In this document: one piece after another, positions 18,558-28,037 of the stretch
How the letters are laid out: each line of letters begins with the position of its first letter
Numbering within the stretch: position 1 is the stretch's first letter
Source: Comamonadaceae bacterium
GTDB taxonomy: Bacteria; Pseudomonadota; Gammaproteobacteria; Burkholderiales; Burkholderiaceae_C
Direction of reading: 5' to 3'
Length of the DNA stretch: 64,000 bases
Assembly: GCA_013297875.1 (NCBI GenBank)
Contig: JAAFIW010000023.1
Coordinates: forward strand, 1-64,000
Notes under the pieces: generated by a model
The model's input: the letters and a program-made list of their open reading frames with translations, nothing else
Told to the model about the DNA's origin: nothing
Database searches by the model: none
Made by a program: the position numbers and the translations under genes

Positions 18558-20704
18558 GGCATCCTGATTTGAGAAAAAATGAATTCGGAATACACTTATG
18601 GGTTTTGAGTCTATTCCTTTTAGTCTTTAGTGCGAATGCAAACGCGCAGACTTCAACAATTGAGTCCATCAGTTCCTCTTTGCAAGCGGGCACGGAGGTC
18701 ATCCGAGTAGATTTTTCCCAGCCATTGACAATTCCACCAACGGGATTTGCGGTACAGACGCCTGCGCGAATCGCGCTTGACTTTCCGGGAGTTTCGAATG
18801 CAGTTGGTAAATCTATGGTCGAAGTCAACCAGGGAAACCTTCGCTCGGTCAATATTGTTCAGGCGGGGGATAGAACCAGATTGGTGTTGAATTTGAAGAG
18901 CGCTGCGTCCTACCGGACTCAAATAGTTGGAAAATCGCTGTTGGTCTCGTTGGACCCAGTTGCTACCGCACCTCAAGCGAATGTACCTGTGTCTGCATTT
19001 GCCGAAGGTAGAAATCGCGAAAATCTCCCTTTGCGAGATGTTGATTTTCGCCGCGGATCAGATGGGGCGGGGCGGATAGTCGTGGATCTAGCAAATAATC
19101 AGGTGGGTGTAGATATCAGGCAACAGGGTCAAACATTGGTTGTTGAATTTCTTAAATCAACGTTACCGGAGGGGCTGAGACGTCGATTGGATGTTGGAGA
19201 TTTTGGCACACCGGTCCAAACTGTTACGACATTTCAAACAGGTGATCGGGTAAGGGTTGTTGTTGAGCCGAAGGGGGCGTGGGAGCACAGCGCGTATCAG
19301 AGCGACAATCAGTTTGTAGTTGAGGTGAGGCAGCAAAAGGTTGACCCAGGAAAGCTCACGCAAGGGCCGGGATACAGTGGTGAAAAACTATCCCTCAATT
19401 TTCAGAATATTGAGGTGCGTTCTTTGCTTCAAGTAATTGCTGATTTTACGAATTTCAACGTTGTGACATCTGATTCAGTTACAGGTGGAGTAACTTTGAG
19501 ACTGAAGGACGTGCCCTGGGATCAGGCGCTCGATATTATTCTTCAGGCCAAAGGGCTTGGCATGCGCAAGTCTGGAAACGTACTTTGGATTGCGCCCAAA
19601 GACGAAATTGCAAGCAAAGAAAAACTTGATCTGGAATCCAAAGCAGCACTTCAGAATCTGGAACCAGTCAGAACCCAAGCCTTCCAGCTCAATTACACGA
19701 AGGCCGCAGATATTGCTGCCCAGCTGACCGCAGGTGGTAGCGGAGGTGGCAGCGGCTCAAATAGCGCAAGAATTCTAAGCCCACGCGGAAGCGTGATCGC
19801 TGAACCGCGTACCAATCAGTTGTTTGTCAGTGACATTGGCGCAAAGCTTGAACAAGTGCAACAGCTGATTTCCAAGCTAGATATCGCGATTCGACAGGTT
19901 TTAATCGAAGCCAGGATAGTCGAAGCCTCTGATACTTTTGGTAAGTCACTGGGTGTTAGACTTGGTGGAAGCGATTTGCGCGGGGTACGCGGAGGTGATC
20001 CCGGATACGCAGTATCTGGATCGAACAGAGTTACCTTCGGCGGGACTTACAACGCGGTGTCTAGTACGACGGGTGAAAGCGTTAACTCGCTGGATACTAT
20101 AAATTCTAATTTTGTAAATCTTCCGGCTGTTGGGCAGGGTGGCTTCAATCCGGCATCATTTGCAATATCGTTGTTTAGCGCAAGTGCGAATCGTTTTCTT
20201 AATCTCGAGTTGTCTGCTCTGGAGGCCGATGGCAAAGGTAAACTTGTGTCGAGCCCGAGGATTGTTACAGCAGATCAAACTAAAGCCTTGATCGAGCAGG
20301 GAACTGAGTTCCCGTATCAGCAGGCAACATCCAGCGGAGCCACATCAGTAGCATTTCGTAAGGCAAATCTGAAGCTCGAAGTAACGCCGCAAATTACACC
20401 TGAAGGCAATATTATTTTGGATCTGGACATCAACAAAGACAGCCGCGGCGAAACTACTGCTGCTGGAATTGCCATTAATACTAAGCATATCAAGACTCAA
20501 GTGCTGGTGGAGAACGGCGGAACGGTTGTGATTGGTGGTATTTTTGAACTGAGCGAGACTGAAAATGAGACGAAAGTTCCGTTCCTGGGCGATTTGCCGG
20601 CGGTAGGTAATTTGTTTAAAACCAAATCGCGTACAGCTAGTAAGCAAGAGATGCTTGTATTCATTACGCCAAAGATGATTTCTGACAAAGCGGCGGCACG
20701 TTGA
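18554..20704 (+). CDS. pilQ: type IV pilus secretin PilQ
   Basis: Outer-membrane gate for the pilus. The start is ATG 18554, overlapping the pilP stop and preceded by AGAGAGG; 716 residues. The signal peptide ends at about NANAQ. Two AMIN domains (about 35-140 and 165-260) bind peptidoglycan, followed by an N0/STN domain (about 285-350), an N1-type domain (about 375-460) and the secretin core (about 480-710), with the conserved VPFLGDLPAVGNLFK near the C-terminus. A Gly/Ser-rich loop (GGSGGGSGSN) sits in N1. Confidence 0.95.
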   Translation: MRHPDLRKNEFGIHLWVLSLFLLVFSANANAQTSTIESISSSLQAGTEVIRVDFSQPLTIPPTGFAVQTPARIALDFPGVSNAVGKSMVEVNQGNLRSVNIVQAGDRTRLVLNLKSAASYRTQIVGKSLLVSLDPVATAPQANVPVSAFAEGRNRENLPLRDVDFRRGSDGAGRIVVDLANNQVGVDIRQQGQTLVVEFLKSTLPEGLRRRLDVGDFGTPVQTVTTFQTGDRVRVVVEPKGAWEHSAYQSDNQFVVEVRQQKVDPGKLTQGPGYSGEKLSLNFQNIEVRSLLQVIADFTNFNVVTSDSVTGGVTLRLKDVPWDQALDIILQAKGLGMRKSGNVLWIAPKDEIASKEKLDLESKAALQNLEPVRTQAFQLNYTKAADIAAQLTAGGSGGGSGSNSARILSPRGSVIAEPRTNQLFVSDIGAKLEQVQQLISKLDIAIRQVLIEARIVEASDTFGKSLGVRLGGSDLRGVRGGDPGYAVSGSNRVTFGGTYNAVSSTTGESVNSLDTINSNFVNLPAVGQGGFNPASFAISLFSASANRFLNLELSALEADGKGKLVSSPRIVTADQTKALIEQGTEFPYQQATSSGATSVAFRKANLKLEVTPQITPEGNIILDLDINKDSRGETTAAGIAINTKHIKTQVLVENGGTVVIGGIFELSETENETKVPFLGDLPAVGNLFKTKSRTASKQEMLVFITPKMISDKAAAR

Positions 20705-20740
20705 TTTTTTTGAGCTCGATTTATCGATTTAAGGGTTGTT

Positions 20741-22813
20741 ATGTCTATTCGTAGTTTAATATTCACGGTTTCATTGAGCCTACTGATGGTTGCGTGTGGT
20801 GGTGGTGGCGGAAGTGCCGGAACTGTGTCTGGTGGAGCATCTGGCACCAGTACTGTTGCAGCGCTTGATACGCCCACACTTTCCGTGACGGATTTCGTGA
20901 TTGCTACCAACAAAAATACACTGGATGGTAGTGGATCGGATAAGGTCGAACTTACTGTGACTGCATTGAATGCGAGCAGGAATACGGTGCCTAGTGCATT
21001 TGTGCAGGTTGGCGTTGGTGCCGGTGCTGTGTTTGCACCCAGCGTTGCCGGGAGTACAGCTACTTCCGCTGACGGCACGTTCAAGGGAGATATTAGACTC
21101 GCAGAGGATAGAACGACCCGTACTCTTTCTGTTTCAGTTCGTATCAATGGAATACTTAAATCAACTTCAATTCAAGTTGTTGGAACCGGCACTTCTGCAA
21201 TATCACCTAATACTGCAACGCTTTCTGTTACCGATGTTATCTTGTCGTTAAATAAGAATAACCTCAGTAACAGCGGACTTGATACTGTGGTTTTAACAGT
21301 AACGGCATTGAACTCAACACGTAACGTCGTGCCAGATGCCGCTGTAAACGTGACCATTGGTCAATCTGCAGCGTTCAGTGCATCATCAGGAAATAACACA
21401 GGAGTTGACGGAACGTACAGAGGAAACATTACGATTGGCAGCGACAAATCTAACAGAGAGGTATTTGTTACTGCATTGATTAACAATGTGTCAAGAACGA
21501 CCTCTATCCAGGTCGTTGGCAGCAAAATCGTGTTGTCCACATTGCCGTCTAGTCCTGCTCCTGGGCAAATTGGCACGATTACGGCGGTTGTAACAGATTT
21601 CGCCTCAAATCCTATCCCGGGCGTCACGTTGACTTTTTCGGGAACACTTCCGGTACAAACTGGTGCGCCCATTGTTACTGGCTTGCTCGGAATAGCAACA
21701 AGTACCTTCCGGGCACCGGCGGTGCCTGGTCTTTATACCCTGACAGCCCGTGGGTCAGGGGTGAACGCATCAGAATTGCAAGTTCGGGTATTCGACACGG
21801 TCGTGCCTGTTGCCATTATTCCAGCAGGGGCTTCACCTTCACTGGCTGCAACGCCCAATGTCTTGGCCGTGAACACCCCGGGTTCAAGCGCGAATCAGTC
21901 AACGCTGAGACTTAACTTTTTGGATTCACTTAATAATCCAGTACAAAATGTACGTGTGCGCTTTGAAGATTTGACGACTGGTTTGCCTGCAATTGGATCC
22001 TCCATCTCTACCGGTACGCAAACCGTCTACACCGATGTAACCGGACAGGCAAGGGCCCAATATGTAGCTGGTCAAAACGCGAGTTCTACGAACGGGGTGT
22101 TTGTGCGAGCTTGCTATTCCCCTGTAGATTTTACGTCTACCACAGATTGCCCAAATGCTGTAACTGTTTTCCTGACGGTTGCGGGCCAGGCGCTGGCCGT
22201 ATCTATTGGTGATGATAATGTTCTTTCCTCCGCGCAAGGCATATACACAAAGCGATTCGTTGTGTCTGTAGCAGACGCTGCTGGTAAGCCGATAGTCAAT
22301 GCCCCTGTTGACATTTCGGTTGATTTAGTTCACTACAGGAAAGCGCAGAATTGGGCCCCTTATTCTTTCCCCGTTGTGACCCTTCCTCCCGAGCCCTCGA
22401 CATATAGATATACCACTACTGTTGCTGGTGTCACCACTACGTTGACCGGGTATTGGTGTTTGAATGAGGACACCAATAGAAATGGAATTGTTGACGCCGG
22501 TGAGAATATTGACGGTAGTTTGGATGTAAACGGTCAGCCTACACTTGAGCCGCGAAAAAGTGATCTATTGATTAATTATGATGCGCCCACAGTAACATCA
22601 ACCAATTCCAATGGATTCCTTATCGTCAAAGTAGAATACTCTCAGCGGTTTGGTGGTTGGCTCAACTACAGAATTAGGGTGACTACTAGCGTATTGGGTT
22701 CGCAAGGGCAGGCAGAAAGAAGTTTCGTGTCCGATGTTGCGGAAGGCGATGTGAGGAATGGATCTTTCCAGACACCTCCATATGGCTTTCGAGACTGTCG
22801 TACAGCAGGCTGA
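20741..22813 (+). CDS. Ig-like repeat lipoprotein in the pilus operon
   Basis: 690-residue exported lipoprotein, lipobox LLMVAC with Cys19 and then GGGGGS. Two related modules of about 108 residues (about 43-148 and 152-260) each start TLSVTD and end TSIQVVG; both look like bacterial Ig-like domains of the invasin type. A third Ig-like module (about 265-350), a Big_1-like segment (about 380-480) and an unrecognised C-terminal domain follow. It lies 36 bp after pilQ and 27 bp before aroK, so it is probably cotranscribed with the pilus genes. A role in adhesion or in pilus assembly at the surface is inference from location and fold. Confidence 0.8.
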   Translation: MSIRSLIFTVSLSLLMVACGGGGGSAGTVSGGASGTSTVAALDTPTLSVTDFVIATNKNTLDGSGSDKVELTVTALNASRNTVPSAFVQVGVGAGAVFAPSVAGSTATSADGTFKGDIRLAEDRTTRTLSVSVRINGILKSTSIQVVGTGTSAISPNTATLSVTDVILSLNKNNLSNSGLDTVVLTVTALNSTRNVVPDAAVNVTIGQSAAFSASSGNNTGVDGTYRGNITIGSDKSNREVFVTALINNVSRTTSIQVVGSKIVLSTLPSSPAPGQIGTITAVVTDFASNPIPGVTLTFSGTLPVQTGAPIVTGLLGIATSTFRAPAVPGLYTLTARGSGVNASELQVRVFDTVVPVAIIPAGASPSLAATPNVLAVNTPGSSANQSTLRLNFLDSLNNPVQNVRVRFEDLTTGLPAIGSSISTGTQTVYTDVTGQARAQYVAGQNASSTNGVFVRACYSPVDFTSTTDCPNAVTVFLTVAGQALAVSIGDDNVLSSAQGIYTKRFVVSVADAAGKPIVNAPVDISVDLVHYRKAQNWAPYSFPVVTLPPEPSTYRYTTTVAGVTTTLTGYWCLNEDTNRNGIVDAGENIDGSLDVNGQPTLEPRKSDLLINYDAPTVTSTNSNGFLIVKVEYSQRFGGWLNYRIRVTTSVLGSQGQAERSFVSDVAEGDVRNGSFQTPPYGFRDCRTAG

Positions 22814-22840
22814 GCCTTGTGACGGTATGGCAAAAAGGTA

Positions 22841-23350
22841 ATGATACTTTCACTGATCGGATTGCCTGGCGTCGGGAAAACTGCTGTAGGAAGTTTGCTT
22901 GGGGTGTTATTAGAGAAGCAGGTAATTGAAACAGATCGGCTTTTCGAGATTGAATGCAAGTGCACCATAGCTGAATACTTCGACGCACATGGAGAAGCGG
23001 CTTTCCGCGATGTAGAAGCTAACTTGCTCGCGAAAGCTCTCCAATCTGACAATATCATTTTGTCAACCGGCGGTGGTGTCGTACTTAGAGCTGAGAATCG
23101 CCGCTTATTGCGGTCGCTTTCTTGTGTGGTGTACCTCGACTCTAGCCCGGACTATTTGGTGTCCCGGCTTGCCGCTAGCACCGAGAGGCCGCTCTTTCGC
23201 GCACAGGATCCACTACTTCGTATTCGAGCGCTTTGGTCAGACCGCGCAGAGTTATACTTGCAGACCGCGCATTTCACAATATGCGTTGAAAATAAAAGCG
23301 TGGAGCATATTGCTGAAGAGGTTATCGATGCTGCTTTTTCAAAGACTTGA
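22841..23350 (+). CDS. aroK: shikimate kinase
   Basis: Phosphorylates shikimate with ATP in aromatic amino acid synthesis. It has P-loop GLPGVGKT, the ETDR shikimate-binding Asp/Arg, FRDVEANLL and the STGGGVV motif, then a lid with RPLF. 169 residues, normal. The aroK-aroB pair behind pilQ is a widespread proteobacterial order. Confidence 0.95.
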   Translation: MILSLIGLPGVGKTAVGSLLGVLLEKQVIETDRLFEIECKCTIAEYFDAHGEAAFRDVEANLLAKALQSDNIILSTGGGVVLRAENRRLLRSLSCVVYLDSSPDYLVSRLAASTERPLFRAQDPLLRIRALWSDRAELYLQTAHFTICVENKSVEHIAEEVIDAAFSKT

Positions 23351-23383
23351 TTTCTTCTTCGTTACGTCACTAGTGGTGCCAAT

Positions 23384-24469
23384 TTGACTAAGTTAGAAAT
23401 TGTGCTGTTGGAGAGTTCCTACTCCATATGTGTAGGACGCGATTGTCTTTTTGATCCACTTAATCCAGTAAATCTTCCTGCGGGTTCTACTGCTGTTGTG
23501 GTCAGTGACTCGAATGTATTTGCCCTGTGCGGTCAAAAGTACCTTGACCATTTTGCTGGAATTTACCCAAGGGTTCTTAAAATTGTGTTGCAACCTGGCG
23601 AAGAAAATAAGCGCTGGGAAACACTCAATATTATCTTCAACGCGTTGCTAGAAAATGCATGTGACAGGGACACTTTGCTATTCGCTTTAGGCGGTGGCGT
23701 TGTTGGTGACATGACGGGCTTTGCTGCGTCGTGTTACTTGCGCGGGGTGCCGTTTGTGCAGATACCCACCACACTTCTGGCGCAAGTTGATTCCTCTGTC
23801 GGCGGAAAAACCGGTATTAACCATCCCCTTGGCAAAAACATGATTGGGGCGTTCTATCAGCCCCAGTTGGTCATCTGTGATTTAAATACGCTGAAAACCC
23901 TGCCTCACCGAGAATTAAGCGCGGGTCTGGCCGAGGTGATCAAATACGGCCCGATAGCCGATATGGCCTTTTTTGAGTGGCTTGAAGCCAATATGGATTT
24001 GTTGCTTGCCATGGACATGGATGCCTTGGCCCATGCGGTGAAGCGCAGTTGTGAAATCAAAGCCCATGTGGTGGGCCAGGATGAGCGTGAATCTGGCATC
24101 CGGGCCATCTTGAATTTTGGTCATACCTTTGGGCATGCGATTGAGGCGGGATTGGGGTTTGGCGTGTGGCTGCATGGCGAGGCGGTGGGGTGTGGGATGG
24201 TGATGGCAGCGCATTTGTCTCAGCGGCTGGGTTTGGTGGAGATGGCGTTTGTTCACCGTTTGACGGTATTGATCTCGCGGGCAGGTTTGCCAATACGTGG
24301 GCCGGCTTTGGGTGCGGCGCGGTACTTGGAGCTGATGCGTGTCGACAAAAAAGCAAAGGGTGGCGAGATTCGGTTTGTTCTGATTGACGGGCCAGGTGCA
24401 GGGCGTGCCGTGTTGCGGACGGCCCCTGATGCCTTGGTTGCAGAGGTCATTGAGTCGTGCTGTGCTTGA
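23384..24469 (+). CDS. aroB: 3-dehydroquinate synthase
   Basis: Second step of the shikimate pathway, NAD- and metal-dependent. Key motifs are GGGVVGDMTGFAAS, QIPTTLLAQVDSSVGGKTG, the metal ligands in AEVIKYG, and LNFGHTFGHAIE. The start appears to be TTG at 23384; its ribosome-binding site is weak. 361 residues. Base composition changes inside the gene: 23401-23460 has 27 G/C of 60, 24181-24240 has 38 of 60. Confidence 0.95.
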   Translation: MTKLEIVLLESSYSICVGRDCLFDPLNPVNLPAGSTAVVVSDSNVFALCGQKYLDHFAGIYPRVLKIVLQPGEENKRWETLNIIFNALLENACDRDTLLFALGGGVVGDMTGFAASCYLRGVPFVQIPTTLLAQVDSSVGGKTGINHPLGKNMIGAFYQPQLVICDLNTLKTLPHRELSAGLAEVIKYGPIADMAFFEWLEANMDLLLAMDMDALAHAVKRSCEIKAHVVGQDERESGIRAILNFGHTFGHAIEAGLGFGVWLHGEAVGCGMVMAAHLSQRLGLVEMAFVHRLTVLISRAGLPIRGPALGAARYLELMRVDKKAKGGEIRFVLIDGPGAGRAVLRTAPDALVAEVIESCCA

Positions 24470-24485
24470 ATTTATTGCGGTTTTC

Positions 24486-24526
24486 TGCTTCTGAATCAAT
24501 AGCTGCTCGAGCCGTATCGGCGGGTT
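24486..24526 (+). repeat. degenerate 42-bp element before dgt
   Basis: TGCTTCTGAATCAATAGCTG onward, then CTCGAGCC, resembles the dispersed element but its right half is diverged. It fills most of the aroB-dgt gap. Confidence 0.5.
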
Positions 24527-24538
24527 GAAAGGCTTGTT

Positions 24539-25738
24539 TTGACATTGATTTCGGCATTGGCCCCCTATGCCTGTCACCCAGGCGAATCTCGCGGCCGCCG
24601 CTACCCCGAACAAGCAGCTCCTACCCGCACTGATTTCCAGCGCGACCGCGATCGCATCGTGCACTCCACCGCATTTCGGCGTCTGGTCTACAAGACTCAG
24701 GTGTTTCTGAACCACGAAGGTGATCTGTTCCGCACGCGGATGACGCATTCGCTGGAGGTGGCCCAGCTGGCTCGCTCGATTGCACGGGCTTTGCGTCTGA
24801 ACGAAGATTTGGTGGAGGCGATTGCCTTGTCGCACGATTTGGGGCACACGCCGTTCGGTCACGCCGGGCAAGACGCGCTGAACGCTTGTCTGGCGGCTGT
24901 CTTACCCGTGCAGGGCAAGCGAGATCCTGAGCACGAGGATTGGCTGGGCTTTGAACACAACCTGCAAAGCCTGCGCGTGGTCGATGAGCTGGAACACCGC
25001 TACGCCCCTTTCGATGGTCTCAATCTGTGTTTTGAGACCCGCGAAGGCATTCTCAAACACTGTTCAGCCGCCAATGCACGGAGCTTGGAGGCAATAGAGC
25101 CCGGCGGTGTGGGCCTGCGTTTTCTGAACCGCACCCAGCCCAGTCTGGAGGCCCAGCTGTGCAACCTGGCTGACGAGATTGCTTACAACGCGCACGATGT
25201 GGACGACGGCGTGCGCTCGGGGCTGATCTCGCTGGAGCAGTTGCAGGAGATTGATTTGTTTGAGCGCTTTCGCCTGCAAACCCTGGCTGAGCACCCGCAT
25301 CTGGCCCGGCCGACCCATCAGCGGCGTTTGCTCTACGAGGTGATTCGTCGCCTGCTCAGCGCACAGGTGTATGACGTGATGGAGGCCACCCGTGCCGCGC
25401 TGGACCGATGTCAGCCTGACAGTGTGCAGGCCGTCCGTCAGGCTGTGCCGCTGGTGTGCTTCAGTGAAGCCATGCGCAGCGCCGCAGCGCCGCTCAAACA
25501 GTTTTTGATGCAACGGCTGTACCGCCACCCCCAGGTCACGCAAATGACCGGTTTGGCCCAGCAAGTGGTGCGTGAGTTGTTTGACGCCTACAGCCAGCAA
25601 CCGCAGGAAATGCGCGCCAGCTTTGCGGCCAGGCCCGACCGGCACCGCGCGGTGGCTGACTACATTGCGGGAATGACGGACCGATTTGCCAGCAAAGAAC
25701 ATTTCCGCCTCACGGGTGTGACTTTGTTACCACTTTAG
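24539..25738 (+). CDS. dgt: deoxyguanosinetriphosphate triphosphohydrolase-like HD protein
   Basis: Hydrolyses dNTPs to deoxynucleosides and triphosphate. The HD metal site is visible: H in FRTRMTHSLEVAQ, the HD pair in ALSHDLGHTPFGH, and a later Asp in NLADEIAYNAHDVDD. At 399 residues it belongs to the shorter dGTPase-like subfamily. A TTG start at 24539 is assumed; no ATG fits before the conserved region. It lies downstream of aroB, the common order in Burkholderiales. Confidence 0.92.
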   Translation: MTLISALAPYACHPGESRGRRYPEQAAPTRTDFQRDRDRIVHSTAFRRLVYKTQVFLNHEGDLFRTRMTHSLEVAQLARSIARALRLNEDLVEAIALSHDLGHTPFGHAGQDALNACLAAVLPVQGKRDPEHEDWLGFEHNLQSLRVVDELEHRYAPFDGLNLCFETREGILKHCSAANARSLEAIEPGGVGLRFLNRTQPSLEAQLCNLADEIAYNAHDVDDGVRSGLISLEQLQEIDLFERFRLQTLAEHPHLARPTHQRRLLYEVIRRLLSAQVYDVMEATRAALDRCQPDSVQAVRQAVPLVCFSEAMRSAAAPLKQFLMQRLYRHPQVTQMTGLAQQVVRELFDAYSQQPQEMRASFAARPDRHRAVADYIAGMTDRFASKEHFRLTGVTLLPL

Positions 25739-25790
25739 AATGCGCATCAACCCGAACCACCGGGCTATTGCTGACATACACGGGGAATAC

Positions 25791-26456
25791 GTGAGCTTTC
25801 TTAACCAACTCAAAGCGCAAGCCAGCGCGCTGCAAACCGAACAGGTCATCGACCACGCCTTGCTGGCTGCCAACACCGCGCAAACCGAAGCCGCTTGCAA
25901 AACGGCGTGGCTCTATATCAAAGAGCTGGCCGACCAACTCAACGTGATCAACCCGGCAGGCCCCGCGTTCTCGCTGGACGGCAAGACGCCCTGGCCGCCG
26001 ATGAAGCTGACGGCCTTTCGTGTGGACGCACGCAAAAAACTGCTGCGCAACCAGGAGTGTTATGACTACCTGGCGATTGCCTGGAAGATTGCGCCTCAAC
26101 AGGAGCTTCAGCCCGGCGCGGTACTGGGTGCAAGCGTCACCGTGAACTTCCCGCCAGATCTGGAGCGTGTGCAAAAGCGCCTGAGCCTGGGCAATGTCAA
26201 GCACGACCGCCATGAGCAGCGCCACCCCGAGAAAAACACCTTGCTGGCCTACCGGTTTGAATACACCGTGGAAAGCCGTGGCAGCATCACCATCACGCCC
26301 AACCATGACGAGGCCACACTGGCTTTTCGCATCAGCAATGCCAACGGCTTTGAGCTGCTGACCACCCAATGGCCTGCTGCCAGCATTCAAACCGACTTGC
26401 TGGACGAACTGGCCAAGCTGCTGGTGGCCCAGCCCAGCCGGTTTGTGCCGAAGTAA
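25791..26456 (+). CDS. conserved protein of unknown function
   Basis: About 221 residues from a GTG at 25791, which has GGGGA just upstream and yields an N-terminus starting SFLNQLKAQASALQ; an ATG at 25740 would add 17 residues. It is soluble, with no signal peptide or membrane helix. The N-terminal helix is followed by a mixed region with SLDGKTPWPPMKL and a C-terminal part with ITPNHDEATLAFRISN. I recall similar proteins as uncharacterised in Comamonadaceae. No catalytic motif is evident. It follows dgt directly. Confidence 0.75.
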   Translation: MSFLNQLKAQASALQTEQVIDHALLAANTAQTEAACKTAWLYIKELADQLNVINPAGPAFSLDGKTPWPPMKLTAFRVDARKKLLRNQECYDYLAIAWKIAPQQELQPGAVLGASVTVNFPPDLERVQKRLSLGNVKHDRHEQRHPEKNTLLAYRFEYTVESRGSITITPNHDEATLAFRISNANGFELLTTQWPAASIQTDLLDELAKLLVAQPSRFVPK

Positions 26457-26468
26457 GCGCAGCTACCG

Positions 26469-27035
26469 ATGACCGCCAAGCCTGAAGCCGCCCTTGCGCA
26501 AACCCAGGCCTGGCTGCAGCGCGCCGTGATTGGGCTGAACCTGTGCCCGTTTGCCAAGGCCGTCCATGCCAAAGACCAGATTCACTGGGCCGTGTGCGAA
26601 GCGGCTGATGCACCCACGCTGCTGGGTGCGCTGGAATATGAGCTAAAAAGCCTGGTAGTCCTTGCCGATACTGCTAGAGCCACTACGCTTTTAATAGCGC
26701 CCAATGCCTTCCCCGACTTTCTGGATTTCAACGATTTTCTGGCCCAGGCCGACGATCTGCTGGACGATCTGGGCCTGGTGGGCGACATCCAGCTGGCCAG
26801 CTTTCACCCCCACTACCAGTTCGCGGGCACCGAGGCAGACGACATCACCAACTACACCAACCGCTCCCCTTACCCCACCTTGCACCTGCTGCGCGAGTCC
26901 ACCATTGACCAGGCGGTGCAGGCCTTCCCCGATGCTGCAGCCATTTACGAGACGAATATGCACACGCTGACCGCGCTGGGCCACGCCGGTTGGGCGGCGT
27001 TGCAGGTCGGGCCCAATCCGGCAAACCATGACTAA
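26469..27035 (+). CDS. DUF1415 family protein
   Basis: 188-residue cytoplasmic protein of unknown role. Family marks are LQRAVIGLNLCPFAKA near the start and FHPHYQFAGTEADDITNYTNRSPYPTLHLLRE in the middle. Residues around LADTARATTLLIAPN are encoded by a copy of the 42-bp dispersed element, yet the frame and the family pattern are kept. It overlaps the next gene by eight bases, so the two are probably cotranslated. Confidence 0.88.
   Translation: MTAKPEAALAQTQAWLQRAVIGLNLCPFAKAVHAKDQIHWAVCEAADAPTLLGALEYELKSLVVLADTARATTLLIAPNAFPDFLDFNDFLAQADDLLDDLGLVGDIQLASFHPHYQFAGTEADDITNYTNRSPYPTLHLLRESTIDQAVQAFPDAAAIYETNMHTLTALGHAGWAALQVGPNPANHD
26668..26698 (-). repeat. 42-bp-family element inside the DUF1415 gene
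   Basis: ATACTGCTAGAGCCACTACG onward matches the copy at 28045-28079 at 24 of 31 ungapped positions and ends in the same TTAATAGC. Only the left three quarters of the element is recognisable. Confidence 0.6.
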
Positions 27036-27912
27036 GCCACCGAAGCCCGGCGCATCGCCGCCTGCGCCAGGCGTTGAAGCCCAGCTGGGTCTGCGCCCCG
27101 GCCAGTCACTCACGCTGCTGCAAGAGCTGCACATCCTCACCCGCGAGGGCAAGATCAACCAGGACTCGCGGCGCAAGCTCAAGCAGGTGTACCACCTGTA
27201 CCAGCTCATCGAGCCGCTGCTCAAAGAAGAGCAGGGCGGTGAACCCCTCACGCTGGCCGACCATGGCGCAGGCAAGTCCTACCTGGGCTTCATCCTGTAC
27301 GACCTGTTTTTCAAAGCCCAGGCGGGTAGCCACATCTACGGCATTGAAACCCGGCCCGAGCTGGTTGCTGCGTCGCAGGCACTGGCCCAAAAGCTCGGCT
27401 TTGAGCGCATGCACTTTTTGAACATCACTGCCGCCGACGCCGCGCAGGCCACGCAACTGCCCCCACGCATCCGCATCATCACCGCCCTGCACGCCTGCGA
27501 CACCGCCACCGACGACGCGATTGCCTTTGGCCTGGCCAAGCAGGCGCAAGCGATGGTGATCGTGCCCTGCTGCCAGGCCGAGGTGGCGGGCGTGCTGCGC
27601 GGCGGCAAGGCCCTGGCGCTGGCCCGCACGCCGCTGGCCGAGCTGTGGCGCCACCCCCTGCACACCCGCGAGCTGGGCAGCCAGATCACCAATGTGCTGC
27701 GCTGCCTGCACCTGGAAGCCCAGGGCTATCAGGTCACCGTCACCGAGCTGGTGGGCTGGGAGCACAGCCTGAAAAACGAACTCATCATGGCCCGCTACAC
27801 GGGCCAAAAAAAGCACAGCGCGGCGCAGCGGCTGCACAGTTTGCTGCAAGAATTTGGTTTGATGTCGCTGGCGGCCAGCCGCTTTGGTTTGCCGGTAGAG
27901 CCGGTCGTTTGA
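27028..27912 (+). CDS. class I SAM-dependent methyltransferase (Methyltransf_32-like)
   Basis: 294 residues. The SAM-binding motif I is DHGAGKSYLGFILYD, motif II-like IYGIETRPELV, and later LHACDTATDDAIAFGL and VPCCQ, the pattern I associate with the METTL25/Methyltransf_32 group. The substrate is unknown; RNA or protein are both possible. The N-terminal helical part starts with QDSRRKLKQVYHLYQ. Coupled to the upstream DUF1415 gene by overlap. Confidence 0.8.
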   Translation: MTKPPKPGASPPAPGVEAQLGLRPGQSLTLLQELHILTREGKINQDSRRKLKQVYHLYQLIEPLLKEEQGGEPLTLADHGAGKSYLGFILYDLFFKAQAGSHIYGIETRPELVAASQALAQKLGFERMHFLNITAADAAQATQLPPRIRIITALHACDTATDDAIAFGLAKQAQAMVIVPCCQAEVAGVLRGGKALALARTPLAELWRHPLHTRELGSQITNVLRCLHLEAQGYQVTVTELVGWEHSLKNELIMARYTGQKKHSAAQRLHSLLQEFGLMSLAASRFGLPVEPVV

Positions 27913-27922
27913 GTTGTCAATT

Positions 27923-27964
27923 GCTATGTTTTTGGTAGCTGCTTGAGCAGCATTCACAAGGGCT
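27923..27964 (+). repeat. 42-bp dispersed element
   Basis: Good copy, GCTATGTTTTTGGTAGCTGC to CACAAGGGCT, directly after the methyltransferase gene. It faces the reverse copy at 28038-28079. Confidence 0.9.
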
Positions 27965-28037
27965 ACTTGCATAGTTCATTGATAAATCGACACCCACGCA
28001 TCCCACCAAGCCAAAAAATCAAGCTAAACAGGCCACC

